64,000 nucleotides of DNA from Chamaelirium japonicum. Taxonomy: Eukaryota; Streptophyta; Magnoliopsida; Liliales; Melanthiaceae. The position numbers and the translations under genes are program-made. A model generated the notes under the pieces. That model was not told the DNA's origin. It did no database searches and saw nothing but the letters and a program-made list of their open reading frames with translations. The stretch covers positions 22,531,572 through 22,595,571 of the forward strand of contig OX393549.1 in assembly GCA_947650365.1 (NCBI GenBank), read 5' to 3'. Positions 21,640 to 31,745 of this stretch are shown in pieces (within the stretch, counting starts at the first letter, position 1; every line of letters starts with the position of its first letter).

Positions 21640-21942
21640 GGCTCACCACAAGAGAAGCGGATTGACAACCAGAAGGTTAGTGTGGAAGATCTACCGCGTC
21701 ACAAAATAAATATTAATACGACAAAAATAAGCAAGTGAGAGGAAAAGCACAAATAACACTGATGCATTTTTGCACTGATAAAAATATAGTGGATGCTCTG
21801 AAGAACCTGTTGTGAATTTAGGGCTCACCACAAGAGAAGCGGATTTACAACCAGAAGGTTAGTGTGGAAGATCTACCGCGTCACAAAATAAATATTAATA
21901 CGACAAAAATAAGCAAGTGAGAAGAAAAGCACAGATAACACA
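21579..21942 (+). repeat. Tandem duplication, 2 x 182 bp
   Basis: 21,579-21,760 and 21,761-21,942 both begin GATGCATTTTTGCACTGATA and stay nearly identical. Copy A has one unit (from about 3,357). Confidence 0.85.
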
Positions 21943-23213
21943 GATTTAACGTGGTTCATCCAAATCAGGACTAATATACAAAAAGAAAAGTAAGATTTTT
22001 TCTATTAACACCAAACAAGAACATGCTTATAGGGATTACAAAGGCTTCATAATGAACCAACAATGACAAGGTGACTCATGAAGAATATAGGCATGAGAAT
22101 TGAGACAAAGTGTCACGCTCTTCCTCCACCGGAATCGGCGTTCTTCAATCTCTTTGATCCTCCTCTGAACAAGTATTGATCCAATCCCAGCCAATCTCCA
22201 CAAGGCATAAGAACGGTGAAACAAAATTTTCCTCTGCAGAAAACCTTCACAAATCAAAATACACATGATGGCTCAAGGTGTCCTTAAATAACTAGCCCAA
22301 TCGAAAACCCTAATCCCAAGTCCAAAATGTGTATAGATTTTCTAGTTCGCTCGTCGCCAATTATGTTCACCTAGGCGCTAGAAACCTAGGGCCGAGCCCT
22401 CCGACTCTGCCCTAGAGTTCGCTCGAGCACCGGCTACTCAGCAAGCCCCCCACAAAATCCTCTGCCACAGATTTTGCGTAGGCACTGACCAAACTTGTGC
22501 TTCTAGCACTTTGGCCCGCTACACGAGCTCCAATCCAACTGATCCTTGAGATCCGGGGTGTTGATTTAAATGAGGCAAAAGGTCACTGAGAAATTAACAT
22601 ATGTAGAACAAATGATCGATTGACAAACAAACCAAACACACCAGTGACATATAAGAAAAGAAACAACCAAGTTCAAATCACAAACCGCAAAAGAGAGAAA
22701 GATTCATTGGGGTTCAATAAAACTTAGCTACATCCCCACTTCATGCCCGATGCCACTATGCTTCCATACAATGGAGCAATTGCCCGATTTAAGAGTACCC
22801 CCATTCTATCTGACACAAGCCCTCAAGGTTCTTCACAAACCCTAATCCAAAGAGTTATGATCTCTCCTCGTTTTTACACCTCTACAACCCTTTATATATT
22901 TTGGGGTTACAATAGTTATAAGATCAAAACCCACAACAAATAAGAATCCTGAAACAATTAAACTTATCAGGCAGATGAGAATTCTAATCCGTCGATTAAT
23001 TAATATGATCCTGTCAAGTTCGATCAGTCTGCGAAGATTTGATCAGTCTTCTAGAGACTTGATTTCTATCCATGGACTAATAATATCATTAATTTTTCCA
23101 ATCCAATTGGTTAGCCAGTAAGTTACAACAACTTGACTTTTTGGGTTATAGGCTTTCAATCTAGGGCTTTCCTATGATTCCTTGTGCTCACGCTTTACAC
23201 ATAACAATCTCCC
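21640..23213 (-). mobile_element. Ty1/copia 3' LTR (minus strand), copy B
   Basis: Counterpart of 3,410-5,497 without the extra duplication. The minus strand has the polypurine tract CAAGTGGGAGA next to TGTTATGTG near 23,207. ORFs inside (22,036-22,266 and 22,743-22,943) are LTR sequence. Confidence 0.55.
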
Positions 23214-23312
23214 ACTTGGAGACTAAGGGCAATGGTTTATCAAACATTACTCTCCCCCTACATTTGAAATCAATGAGACCCTTGATCTTCAAGCATGAAG
23301 ACCAATATAAAC

Positions 23313-23501
23313 TTAACAAGCCTTCAGTTTCTCCACTTTAACTACTTTTTTCAGCAAATCTGTAGGATTCTGATAAGTGTGGATCTTCTCTAGGTTTATC
23401 AGCATCTTCTTCAACAACATTCTTATGAAGTCTATACATATATCGAAATGCTTTGTCTTTTCATGATAAGCTGAGTTTTTCACAAGATGAATTGGACTCA
23501 T
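23313..23501 (-). pseudogene. Ty1/copia RNase H C-terminal fragment, copy B
   Basis: A 62-codon open piece with the copia RNase H tail motifs TKHFDICIDFIRMLLKK and KIHTYQNPTDLLKKV. The usual family form has a basic and acidic pattern at the same places. It lies directly before the 3' LTR in element orientation. The rest of pol is absent. Confidence 0.75.
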
Positions 23502-25259
23502 AATGTTGTGGGTGGGTACTTTTCAACACTAACACCCCCAACATGGTACAAGTTCCTCTCTTGGATTCATCTTCGCTACCTGCAACAAAGACCGAGGCTC
23601 TCTTCGAGAGTCAAAAGAAGATCCTACAAAAGAAAATAGGAGCTTTAGTACCAAGAAAATTCTATGATACAAGAACTCTCACCTACCGAAAAAAGTTGTG
23701 ATACTTAGAGATTCATCTCCCACGTGCACTCTACGTGCATGAATACTCCAATGATACACATTTCCTCAAGCTATTACGCTCATCTCGACGGTGAGTTTGC
23801 ATGGTAGTACTTGAGTACTTACGCAACCCACACGTTTCCCCGCATTCCTCTGTGACCTAACTTAAGTGGTGGTAGCTTAGGTCTGTTGGCATTGATTGTG
23901 TTCTACATGCCAATCCACGAATTTTGTATAGGATAAAGATAAGTAAAACACTTTTGCACCTATTACAGATAACTCTTTATTGTCGAAGTACATAAGATGC
24001 ATAAACCATCACTTCACTTGGGTGTATCCTAGGTAACTCAATTATGTGGATGAGATGCATGTACATGAGATATGAGTGCATCATACACACCTAACGCAAT
24101 TAGTAATCAGATTGGACAGTTGGTTTGTAAAGACTGTAATACCCTAGTTTTCTCATTAGAGAGATGGTCTTCTCAGCTATTGGACTAGTTAAATTTAAGC
24201 CTCGAGTGTTGGTGTGCTAATAGTACACTGAACAGAATAGAGAGAGAGGACCTTGTCTAAATAACTGTTACCCAATATTACGGTTCCTTTACTGCTAGTT
24301 AACTAACCCTAAATCTGAACATATCATATGGAATCTAGGTGCAATCCTTGAGGACTATTATAGGGCCAAAACTGAGTAGATTGGGTGGCTTGTGTTAGAT
24401 GATAGAAAACACATACATGCATGGAAATTCTTACTCCCCATAGGGAGCTAGGTGTTTTCTTAAGCAACCTCCTTGAAAGGGTATCACTATGTTTTGCCAT
24501 GTATATCTAAAAATAAAATGGTGATCACAAGGATTTGGAGAGTTGTGACTCTAGTCGGTCGCTATGCTGAGAGGTACAATCTTAGATCTTAGATAGCATA
24601 CACGGACACTAGAAGCATGAGGGTTCTAGTACAACATAGTAGGGAAGGGCACTCTTGTATTTTATTTGACTTCGAATTGCAACTATGGCTGGATGATTCA
24701 AGTAATGATTCATTAGAGGAATGACTTAGTCATAGGATGACATGTTCATTCCCTAATTAGAGCCAAAGTTACTGGAGTCCCAGAAGAATCCAAATAATAG
24801 TTACTTCCATTGGCAGTAAAAACCCTAATCCTAGTATAAGTAGAATTTCTAGTCGTGGGGCTCACCCATTATAACTAGGACCCCCTATGGTTACCTATTT
24901 TAGGTGTATCACTAATTAGGTTTCCTAATGAAGCCTTCTATATGCTTATTAGTAGGAGCCCTAGTTTGACTACGATTTCTAGTTTGACATTACGTATGCA
25001 CGAGGTCTGCTAAAGTGATTTAATTGACAAACTTATGAATGAATGTGGAAATCAATCATGTATGATCCCTAATTGGACCAGGATTTAGTAGACCATGATT
25101 GAGTTGACTAAGTTGACACTCTTGCTTTTTATAAATTATCATAAGTGTCAAATTAGACTAAGTTAACTTTCTCCGAAAAATTCATAAGTATACATCCAGG
25201 GTCTCCTAGTGGACTAGATTGGGCTTCCTATAATTTTGGAGAAACCATTAATGTCCATT
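23502..25259. other. Unclassified repeat sequence, copy B
   Basis: Aligns with 5,801-7,899 but lacks the 330 bp present there. No supported gene on either strand. Confidence 0.4.
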
Positions 25260-25510
25260 TTAATGGGCTAAGATTTCATTCGTAGAAAATAGGAGAAGCA
25301 ATATGTGTCCTAATAGGAGCATGACTTCAAGTCCCTCTCTAACCGCCAATCCTTTGTGCATACTGACATACCTTCTTGGATTCCTGTTCAATAGAACAGA
25401 TGTTTGATCTAAGGCAAGTTCCGATCCATTAATTTCATCTACTGCCAAAGTATTTCTCTTGCAGTGTATGATAGGAAGGACCATTAGATGCTATCAAAGG
25501 CCTTAGAGAA
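25260..25510 (-). pseudogene. LINE reverse transcriptase fragment, copy B
   Basis: Copy of 7,900-8,160 on the minus strand, with the motif SVLLNRNPRRY and a frameshift relative to A. It is bounded by the CACTA-like terminus. Confidence 0.5.
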
Positions 25511-25529
25511 ATCTAGCTTAATAAGTACA

Positions 25530-25700
25530 CACTACACCAAATTAAGGAAAATACCATATAAATAAACGACGGTTTTAAACAGTAGTTATTTAAACGATGA
25601 GCGTAGTATATAACGATAGTCGAAGACTGTCATATATTATCCATTAAATAGTTTTAAAATAGACTCGCTGACGCAGATTAAATGGTTATAGACCATCGTT
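25530..25700. mobile_element. CACTA-like transposon terminus, copy B
   Basis: CACTACACCAAATTAAGG at 25,530 with degraded subterminal GACGGT-type motifs. Counterpart of 8,167. No right-hand end recognised. Confidence 0.4.
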
Positions 25701-26044
25701 TAATCTAACCTAAAGTATAAGAAATCAAATCTCCCCAATCTTTCATTTCTAACTCTTTCTCCTAGTCGTTGTGTTTCCCTCCTCTCTTTCCCTCTCTCTG
25801 TGATTTTTGATCGACGTCCAATATCCAATAGGTATGGCACGATTCCAATCAAAGGTACCCCCCCTCTCTCTCTCTCTCCCCCTACCGCCACCCCCACCAC
25901 TTCCTTCACCTGTTGCCAGCACCTCCCTTGCCACCGACCGCCACCGACTCCTCCACTTGACCGCCTACTGCCATAGCCGCTTTCTCTATCTCTTTCTCTC
26001 TCTCTTTTATTCTCTTGTGATCTGATCTGTCTTCCGTCTCTACC
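25701..26044. other. Pyrimidine-rich non-coding stretch, copy B
   Basis: Counterpart of 8,351-8,680 with several CT runs. The overlapping ORFs on both strands are low-complexity artefacts. It ends at CTACC, the left target duplication of the Cassandra element. Confidence 0.5.
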
Positions 26045-26784
26045 TGTAACATCCGCTTCAAGCACACAAGATATTGTTCGCTTTGCCCGTGCCAGCACGA
26101 GAACTTACCAGGGTGGTCACCCATCCTAGTACTACTCTCGTCCAAGCACGCTTAACTACGGAGTTCTTACGAATTCTGTAGCGGCTCACGGTTATAAAAC
26201 ACGTCTACTTTGTTTGGGAGAGAAAATTATATAAGTAGCTCAGTATCTCCTTCTCTCCAGGCGATGTGGGGCTAACTTATAGCCTTGTACACCTCACCTC
26301 ACCTCATCCATCTTGACATTCTAGTCTCAGGAGTCTTGACTCTTGGCTATTGGCTTATTGGATCTTGGTTGTCACAATCCACCCCCCTTAAGGGCTACAC
26401 GTCCTCGTGCAGGGTTAGACCCCCCTATTGCGAGGAGAACTGGCTCTGATACCATTTTGTAACATCAAGATTTTGTCCACTTTGCTCGTGCTCGCACGAG
26501 AACTTCCCAGGGGGTCACCTATCCTGGTACTACTCTCATCCGAGCACGCTTAACTACGGAGTTCTTACGAAATCCGTAACGGCGCATGGTTTTAAAACGC
26601 ATCTACTATGTTTGGGCTGAAAAATTATATAAGTAGCTCAGGATCTCCTTCTCTCCAAACGATGTGGGGCTAACTTATAGCCTTGTACACCTCACCTCAC
26701 CTCACCTCACCTCATTCATCTTGGCATCCTAGCCTCAGGAGTCTTGGCTCTTGGCTATTGGCTTATTGGATCTTGGTCGTCACA
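26045..26784 (-). mobile_element. Cassandra TRIM retrotransposon 1 (complete)
   Basis: Short non-autonomous LTR element read on the minus strand. LTRs are 26,045-26,376 and 26,458-26,784 (332 and 327 bp), with TGTAACA and TGT(C)ACA-type ends. The internal domain is about 81 bp: a primer-binding site TGGTATCAGAGCC (complement at 26,442-26,454), matching the 3' end of initiator methionine tRNA, and a purine-rich tract next to the left LTR. Both LTRs carry 5S rRNA-like sequence (antisense on plus, about 26,105-26,170 and 26,500-26,570). Target duplication CTACC at 26,040-26,044 and 26,785-26,789; block A has the unoccupied site. No coding capacity, as expected for Cassandra. Confidence 0.93.
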
Positions 26785-27130
26785 CTACCAGTTGGCAGCT
26801 GAGTTTCTCCTTTAATTCTTCGATCGCTTTTTCCTCGAGCTCCTCCGGCAAAGCCTTAGGTAAAAGGTCTCTCTCTGGAATGACATATGTGATGATCTGT
26901 GGCCCTAAACTTAGAACTGAATGTTGATTCACCCACTGGGTATCTGTATTTATAGCTAGGTGTGATTCACCCTTCAATGGTGAGTGGATCTAAGGCTGAG
27001 AGATACTTGTTGCACCACATCGTCAACCCCTATAACTATTTTTTTTAATACCCTATAACTATTAAAATAAAAAAAAATTGTAATTCGTAGGGCGAAGTAG
27101 CATCGAGTTTTGAAATTTAGGCGAGGGCTT
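26785..27130. other. Non-coding stretch before the array, copy B
   Basis: Continuation of the stretch interrupted by Cassandra; aligns with 8,672-9,029. No gene is supported. Confidence 0.45.
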
Positions 27131-28555
27131 TCATGCGATTTCTATTTAATATAGGTGTTAAAGTCACCCCTTTAACACATAGATGTACCCCTCCCCCTCC
27201 AAGATGTAGTTGGGGGTGGGGGGTACACTTAGACTCCTCTTATAATCTGCTTCATAATAAAGGATCCTATAATAGTCGATCCCCTCCTAGCAATGAGACT
27301 CATTCTATTTTGGCCACACATATGCGAGTATTAAAAGTCACCCTTATGACACATAGATGTACCTCCCCAATGATGTAGGGGGGTATACATGGACTTCTCT
27401 CATAATCTGTTATATAAATAAGGGTCCCACAATAGTGAGAGCCCTCCTACCTATCAGACTCTTTATATTTGTCCACACACATGTAGGTGTTAAAGTCACC
27501 CATTTGATACAAAAATATACCCCCTATGATGTAGTCGAGGAGAGGGGTATGCTTGGACCCCTTTTATAATTTTCTATATGAATAAGGATCCCACATTAGT
27601 AGGGCCCCTTCTAGCTATGAGACTCTTTATATTTGGCCACACACATGTGGGTACTAAAATCACCCCTTTAACATATAGATGTACCCCCTAATGTTATAGT
27701 CGAAGGGGGTACATTTGGACTCCTCTCATAATTTGCTATATGAATAAGCATCCCATAATAGTGGGATATTTCCTATCTATGGAACTCTTTATATTTTGGC
27801 CACACACATACGAGGGTTAAAGTCACCCCTTTGACACAATGATATACCCCCATGATATAATCATAGGGGGAGTTACACTTGGACTCTCCTGGTAATAATC
27901 TGCTACTTTAATAAGAATCCTATATGCAATAAGGGGGTCAGCTATGAGACTATTTATAATTTGCCACACTCAAGAAGATGTTAAATTTACCTCTTTGATA
28001 TATAGATATACCCCCCATGATGTAGTCTAAAGGGGTACACTTGGATTGCTCTCAGAATCTGCTATATGAATAACGATCCCACAATAATGGGACCCCTCCT
28101 AGCTATGAGACTCTTTATATTTTGCCCACATACATATGGGTGTTAAAGTCACCCTTTTGACACAAAGATTTATCCCCCATGATAAGTGGGGGGTACACTT
28201 GGACTTCTCTCATAATCTTTCTATATGAATAATGATCCCACAATAGTAGGACCCCTCTTAGCAATGGTACTTTTTATATTTTGGCCACACATACGAGTCT
28301 TAAACCAATCATTTGATAAATAGATATACCCCCAGGATGTTTGGGGGGGGGGGGGGTGTTGCACTTGGATTTCTATCATAATCTGCTACATGAATAATGT
28401 TCTCACAATCAGGGGATCCCTCATAGCGATGAGACCCTTTATATTTTAGCCACATACATACCGGTGTTAAAGCTACCCCTTTAACACATAGATGTACCCC
28501 CCAATAATATAGTTTTTTTTTTGGGGGGGGGGGGGTATGTGGGTGCAAATATTGT
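27131..28555. repeat. Tandem array of 160-180 bp units, copy B
   Basis: About nine units homologous to 9,030-10,283 plus 13,254-13,430, without the LTR insertion. Unit marks fall near 27,157, 27,331, 27,488, 27,655, 27,818, 27,976, 28,141, 28,302 and 28,466. Long G runs at 28,344-28,357 and 28,523-28,534 may be assembly-sensitive. Confidence 0.85.
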
Positions 28556-28876
28556 ATCGGACCAGATCCACATGAGCCCGCGCAACGGCCCAAAAAGGCA
28601 AGCCTAGGTCCATAGACCAAATCTATAGGGCCTGCAAGTCAAGCCCCCCTATTGGGCCCAGGCAACGGCCCAATAAGGGCCCAACTAGGAAGCCCAGGAT
28701 TAGTGCCACCTCACTACTGCTATATCATCATTACCATATCAGTACAAGCTTCAGCTATAAAAGGACCCTTATGACATTCAGAAAAAGGGGTGGATCACTC
28801 GATCAGAGGAGAAAAAAATTCTAGAGCCAAAGCTCACGTCTCCCTGTTTTATTTTCTTCTAGCTGCTTTGTATAAC
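28556..28876. other. LTR-like segment after the array, copy B
   Basis: About 290 bp shared with A (13,430-13,722), including TATAAAAGGACC near 28,755, followed by 30 bp unique to this place. Probably a partial LTR; its ends were not identified. No gene. Confidence 0.4.
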
Positions 28877-28881
28877 CCCAC

Positions 28882-29617
28882 TGTGATGACCAAGATCCAA
28901 TAGCCAATAGCCAAGAGCCAACACTCCTGAGGCTGGGATGCTAAGATGGATGAGGTGAGGTAAGGTGTACAAGGCCACGAGTTAGCCCCACATCACCAGG
29001 AGAGAAGAAGATTCTGAGCTACTTATATAATTTTCCCTCCCAAATATAGAAGACGCATTTTAAAACCGTGCACCACTACGGATTTCGTAAGAACTCCGTA
29101 ATTAAGCATGCTCGGGCAAGAGTAGGATGGGTAACCCCTTGGGAAGTTATTGTGCGGGATCGGGAAAAGTGGATAATATATTATGTGTTTGGGACGGATG
29201 TTACAAAATGATATCAGAGCTGGTTCTCCTCAGGATAGGGGGGTCAAACCCTATACGAGGACATATAGCACTAAGGGGGGTGGATTATGATGGCTAATAT
29301 CCAATAGCCAATAGCCACGACTTCTGAGACTGGGATACCAAGATGGATAAGGTGAGGTGAGGTGAGATGAGGTATACAAGGTCACGAATTAGCCCCACAT
29401 CGCTTGGAGAGAAGAAGATTCTGAGATACTAATATAATTTCCCCTCCCAAACATAGAAGAAGCGTTTTAAAATTGTACGTCGCTATGGATTCGTAAGAAC
29501 TCCATAGTTAAGCATGCTTGGGCGAGAGTAGTACCAGGATGGGTGACCCCCTAGAAAGTTCTCGTGCGGGAACGGGCAAAGCGGACAATATCTTGTGTGT
29601 TTAGGGTGAATGTTACA
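28882..29617 (+). mobile_element. Cassandra TRIM retrotransposon 2 (complete)
   Basis: 736 bp, plus orientation. LTRs 28,882-29,205 and 29,286-29,617; target duplication CCCAC at 28,877-28,881 and 29,618-29,622. The primer-binding site is TGATATCAGAGC (29,209-29,220), one base off the initiator tRNA match, and the 3' LTR start has TG changed to TA. 5S-like sequence lies at about 29,090-29,155 and 29,492-29,570. It is more diverged between LTRs than a recent insertion would be, and it ends six bases before the gypsy LTR. Confidence 0.9.
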
Positions 29618-29647
29618 CCCACTTGTAGACACACAAATTGTGTCTAA

Positions 29648-29880
29648 CCCGGACCCGACTTGTGTAAACCAATGCGGATGCAAACCCGACGCACACTTCG
29701 ACCCGGACCCGACTTGCATGCACCAATGCGGATGCAAACCCGACACGGACTCCGACCCGGACCCGACTCGCGTGCACCAATGCGGATGCAAACCCGACGC
29801 GCACTCCGACCCGGACCCGACTTGCGTGCATCAATGCGGATGCAAACCCGACACGCACTCGGACCCGGACCCGACTCGCA
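29648..29880 (+). repeat. 54 bp minisatellite in the LTR
   Basis: Four full units (29,648, 29,702, 29,756, 29,810) and a partial fifth (29,864), each starting CCCGGACCCGACT and containing CAATGCGGATGCAAACCCGA. Since 54 is a multiple of three it yields an 18-residue Cys-rich repeat in translation, which is taken as spurious. Confidence 0.9.
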
Positions 29881-30357
29881 CCCAACAAGAGGCCGGGTGG
29901 GCCTATCCTCAAGTGGAGCCCACTCGGACCCCTACTAAGGATCCGAACCCCCCAGGGGGTGGCCGGCCCTGCAAGGAAAAGAAGGAGAAATAAAAGAAAG
30001 AAAGAAAAGGAAAGAAAAGAAAGAAAGAAAAGGAAAGAAAAGAAAGAAAGAAAAGAAAAGAAATACCGCCATGCGCGAGGGGGGGGGGGGTTGCGCATGA
30101 CGTCTGCTCACACGTGAATCTGCACCGATCCCTCGATCTGACGGACAAGAAGAAGAGTCGGGTCGCCATCGATTTTATCTGCAAGATTCAAGATAAATCC
30201 AAAAAATGATTGGGCCATAATTATCCCGCCAGAAAAGGAAAGCAAATAAAGGTTTATTCCTCTCTTCAATTGAAGAATAAATCTCAGGTAATTATGGGGG
30301 AGATATTAAAGGGATTTAAAATTAAACTTCCCATATCTCTACCTTCCCCCCTTCGCC

Positions 30358-30366
30358 TATAAATAG
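30358..30366 (+). promoter_or_regulatory. TATA box of the gypsy LTR promoter
   Basis: TATAAATAG within an otherwise GC- and purine-rich stretch, about 735 bp into the LTR. Likely core promoter for the genomic transcript. Confidence 0.55.
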
Positions 30367-31679
30367 AGGGGGAGGGGGAAGGCTCAAGAGGTCGAAAAAG
30401 TCGCAAGCTGAAGACGAAGCGAGGAGGCTCTGCAGAAGAGGAGATGCTTCTTCATCGACCCAAGGCTTCACGAGGCATAGGCAAGCCTATCCCTTCAGGA
30501 CCGGCTTAGTCCATTGAAAGCCCTCATCAAACGTGAAGGCCCTTGCACAAGAAGATCAAGCCTTCGACTCCGTGCACGAAGAAGAAATCTCGGAGAAGAA
30601 GACCCTTCGACTTCAAAGACGCCAGAAGCAAAGGCCGAAAAAGAAGATCGGAGCGGCACCACCCTATCATCTCCAATAAGCCTTCGACTTCGATCAAGCC
30701 CAAAAGCCTGGAGAAGAAGAACGAAGTGTCATCACCCATCGCCTTCGACAAAAGTCCACTCCATCCATGAAGAAGAAAGCTTGGAGAAAGACTGCCCGAA
30801 GCGTCGCTACACCCGTCGTCTTCAAAGCAAAGCAGACGCTACAACCATCGCACGTAGATTGGTGCTACCCCCGCCGTCTTCAAAGGAACCCTTCAACTCC
30901 GACCAAGCCAAAGAAGCCTGGAGAAGAAGTAAAGTCTAGCCAACACCTAAACCGTCGTAGAAGCCTGAAGCATTGAAGACGTTGTCACTGTCGTTCGAGA
31001 GGAAGATCGAGTCGACGCCGAAGCAAAATCCCATGCAAGAAGCCAAAGCAAAGCCCTGATAAAGCCCACACCAAAGCAACACAAGTGCCAAAGCCAAGCG
31101 ACTACGCCGGTCACAAGCGAAAGCACCGCACGTTCTAGCCGATACGATGCAAAGTCCGGAAGAACGAAAGCACCGCAAGTCTCCCCCGTCTACATCCAAG
31201 CGCAAGCGCCAAAGCAAAGCAAAAGCCAGAGCCACGCCCAATCCAAGCTAAAGCTGAAAGCCAAAGCCAAAACCGACGCCAAAAGCATGATCGACGCTGC
31301 AAACCGACGATCAAGGACGCCGAGGTCAAGCAAGGAGCGAGGAAGACATGAAGACCGAGGAACGAAGTCGAAAACCCTCTAGCCGAGGAAGCACGAAGCA
31401 CGGAAGGGACCGAAGCAACGGCGGATACTCCTTAGCCTCTCAAAAAACCCTCACCCTGTAAAGACCTCTGTCCTGGGCAACCCCTTCAGAGCTCTCGCAC
31501 GAATACCACGTAGAGACGCGGATCAAAGGGAACCTCCAGAGGATCTCTCCCATAATCTCCTGATCAATATTCGCCGCACCCAGACTCGTCACACCCGAGC
31601 ACCCCGGGTCCCGGCACTCTGTAATCTCGTGTGTTCACAATAAAGACGACCCGTATCTTTTTCTGCGACTACAGATTTC

Positions 31680-31697
31680 TGGCATGCCCGGTGGGAC
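31680..31697 (+). other. Primer-binding site of the gypsy element
   Basis: TGGCATGCCCGGTGGGAC begins with TGG, as a tRNA 3' CCA complement must, and sits just after the inferred LTR end. The priming tRNA was not identified. Confidence 0.55.
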
Positions 31698-31745
31698 ATC
31701 GTCTCCTTTCATCCATACAGCTGAAGAGGTTGCTTCAAGTTTGCA

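Larger units (their letters stand above)
18250..28842 (+). repeat. Direct segmental duplication, copy B (partner 283-13,725)
   Basis: Same order and orientation as copy A: LINE RT, copia LTR, defensin, minus-strand copia end, LINE RT, CACTA-like end, tandem array. Private to B are a SINE-like insert (20,095-20,213), a 182 bp tandem duplication (21,579-21,942) and a Cassandra element (26,045-26,784). The left boundary coincides with the poly(A) tail of a LINE insertion, so the true duplication edge may lie within 15.3-16.5 kb. Confidence 0.9.
29624..31673 (+). mobile_element. 5' LTR of the Tat-type gypsy element (about 2.05 kb)
   Basis: Starts TGTAGACACACAAATTG and is inferred to end CGACTACA just before the primer-binding region. 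It contains a 54 bp minisatellite, a GAAA-rich purine tract (29,985-30,062), TATAAATAG at 30,358 and AATAAA near 31,638. No 3' LTR partner exists in the window, so the boundaries rest on sequence signals alone. ORFs within it (29,610-31,401, both strands) are low-complexity and not regarded as genes. Confidence 0.7.

Noticed and set aside
26105-29570. 5S rRNA genes
   Set aside because: The four 5S-like segments are incomplete and sit inside Cassandra LTRs, which normally carry such sequence.
29610-29993. Cysteine-rich protein of 18-residue repeats
   Set aside because: It is the translation of a 54 bp minisatellite inside an LTR; no signal peptide, and the opposite strand is open as well.
30514-31401. 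Arg/Ser- and Ala-rich ORFs on both strands
   Set aside because: They lie in the LTR of the gypsy element, overlap on both strands and reflect base composition.
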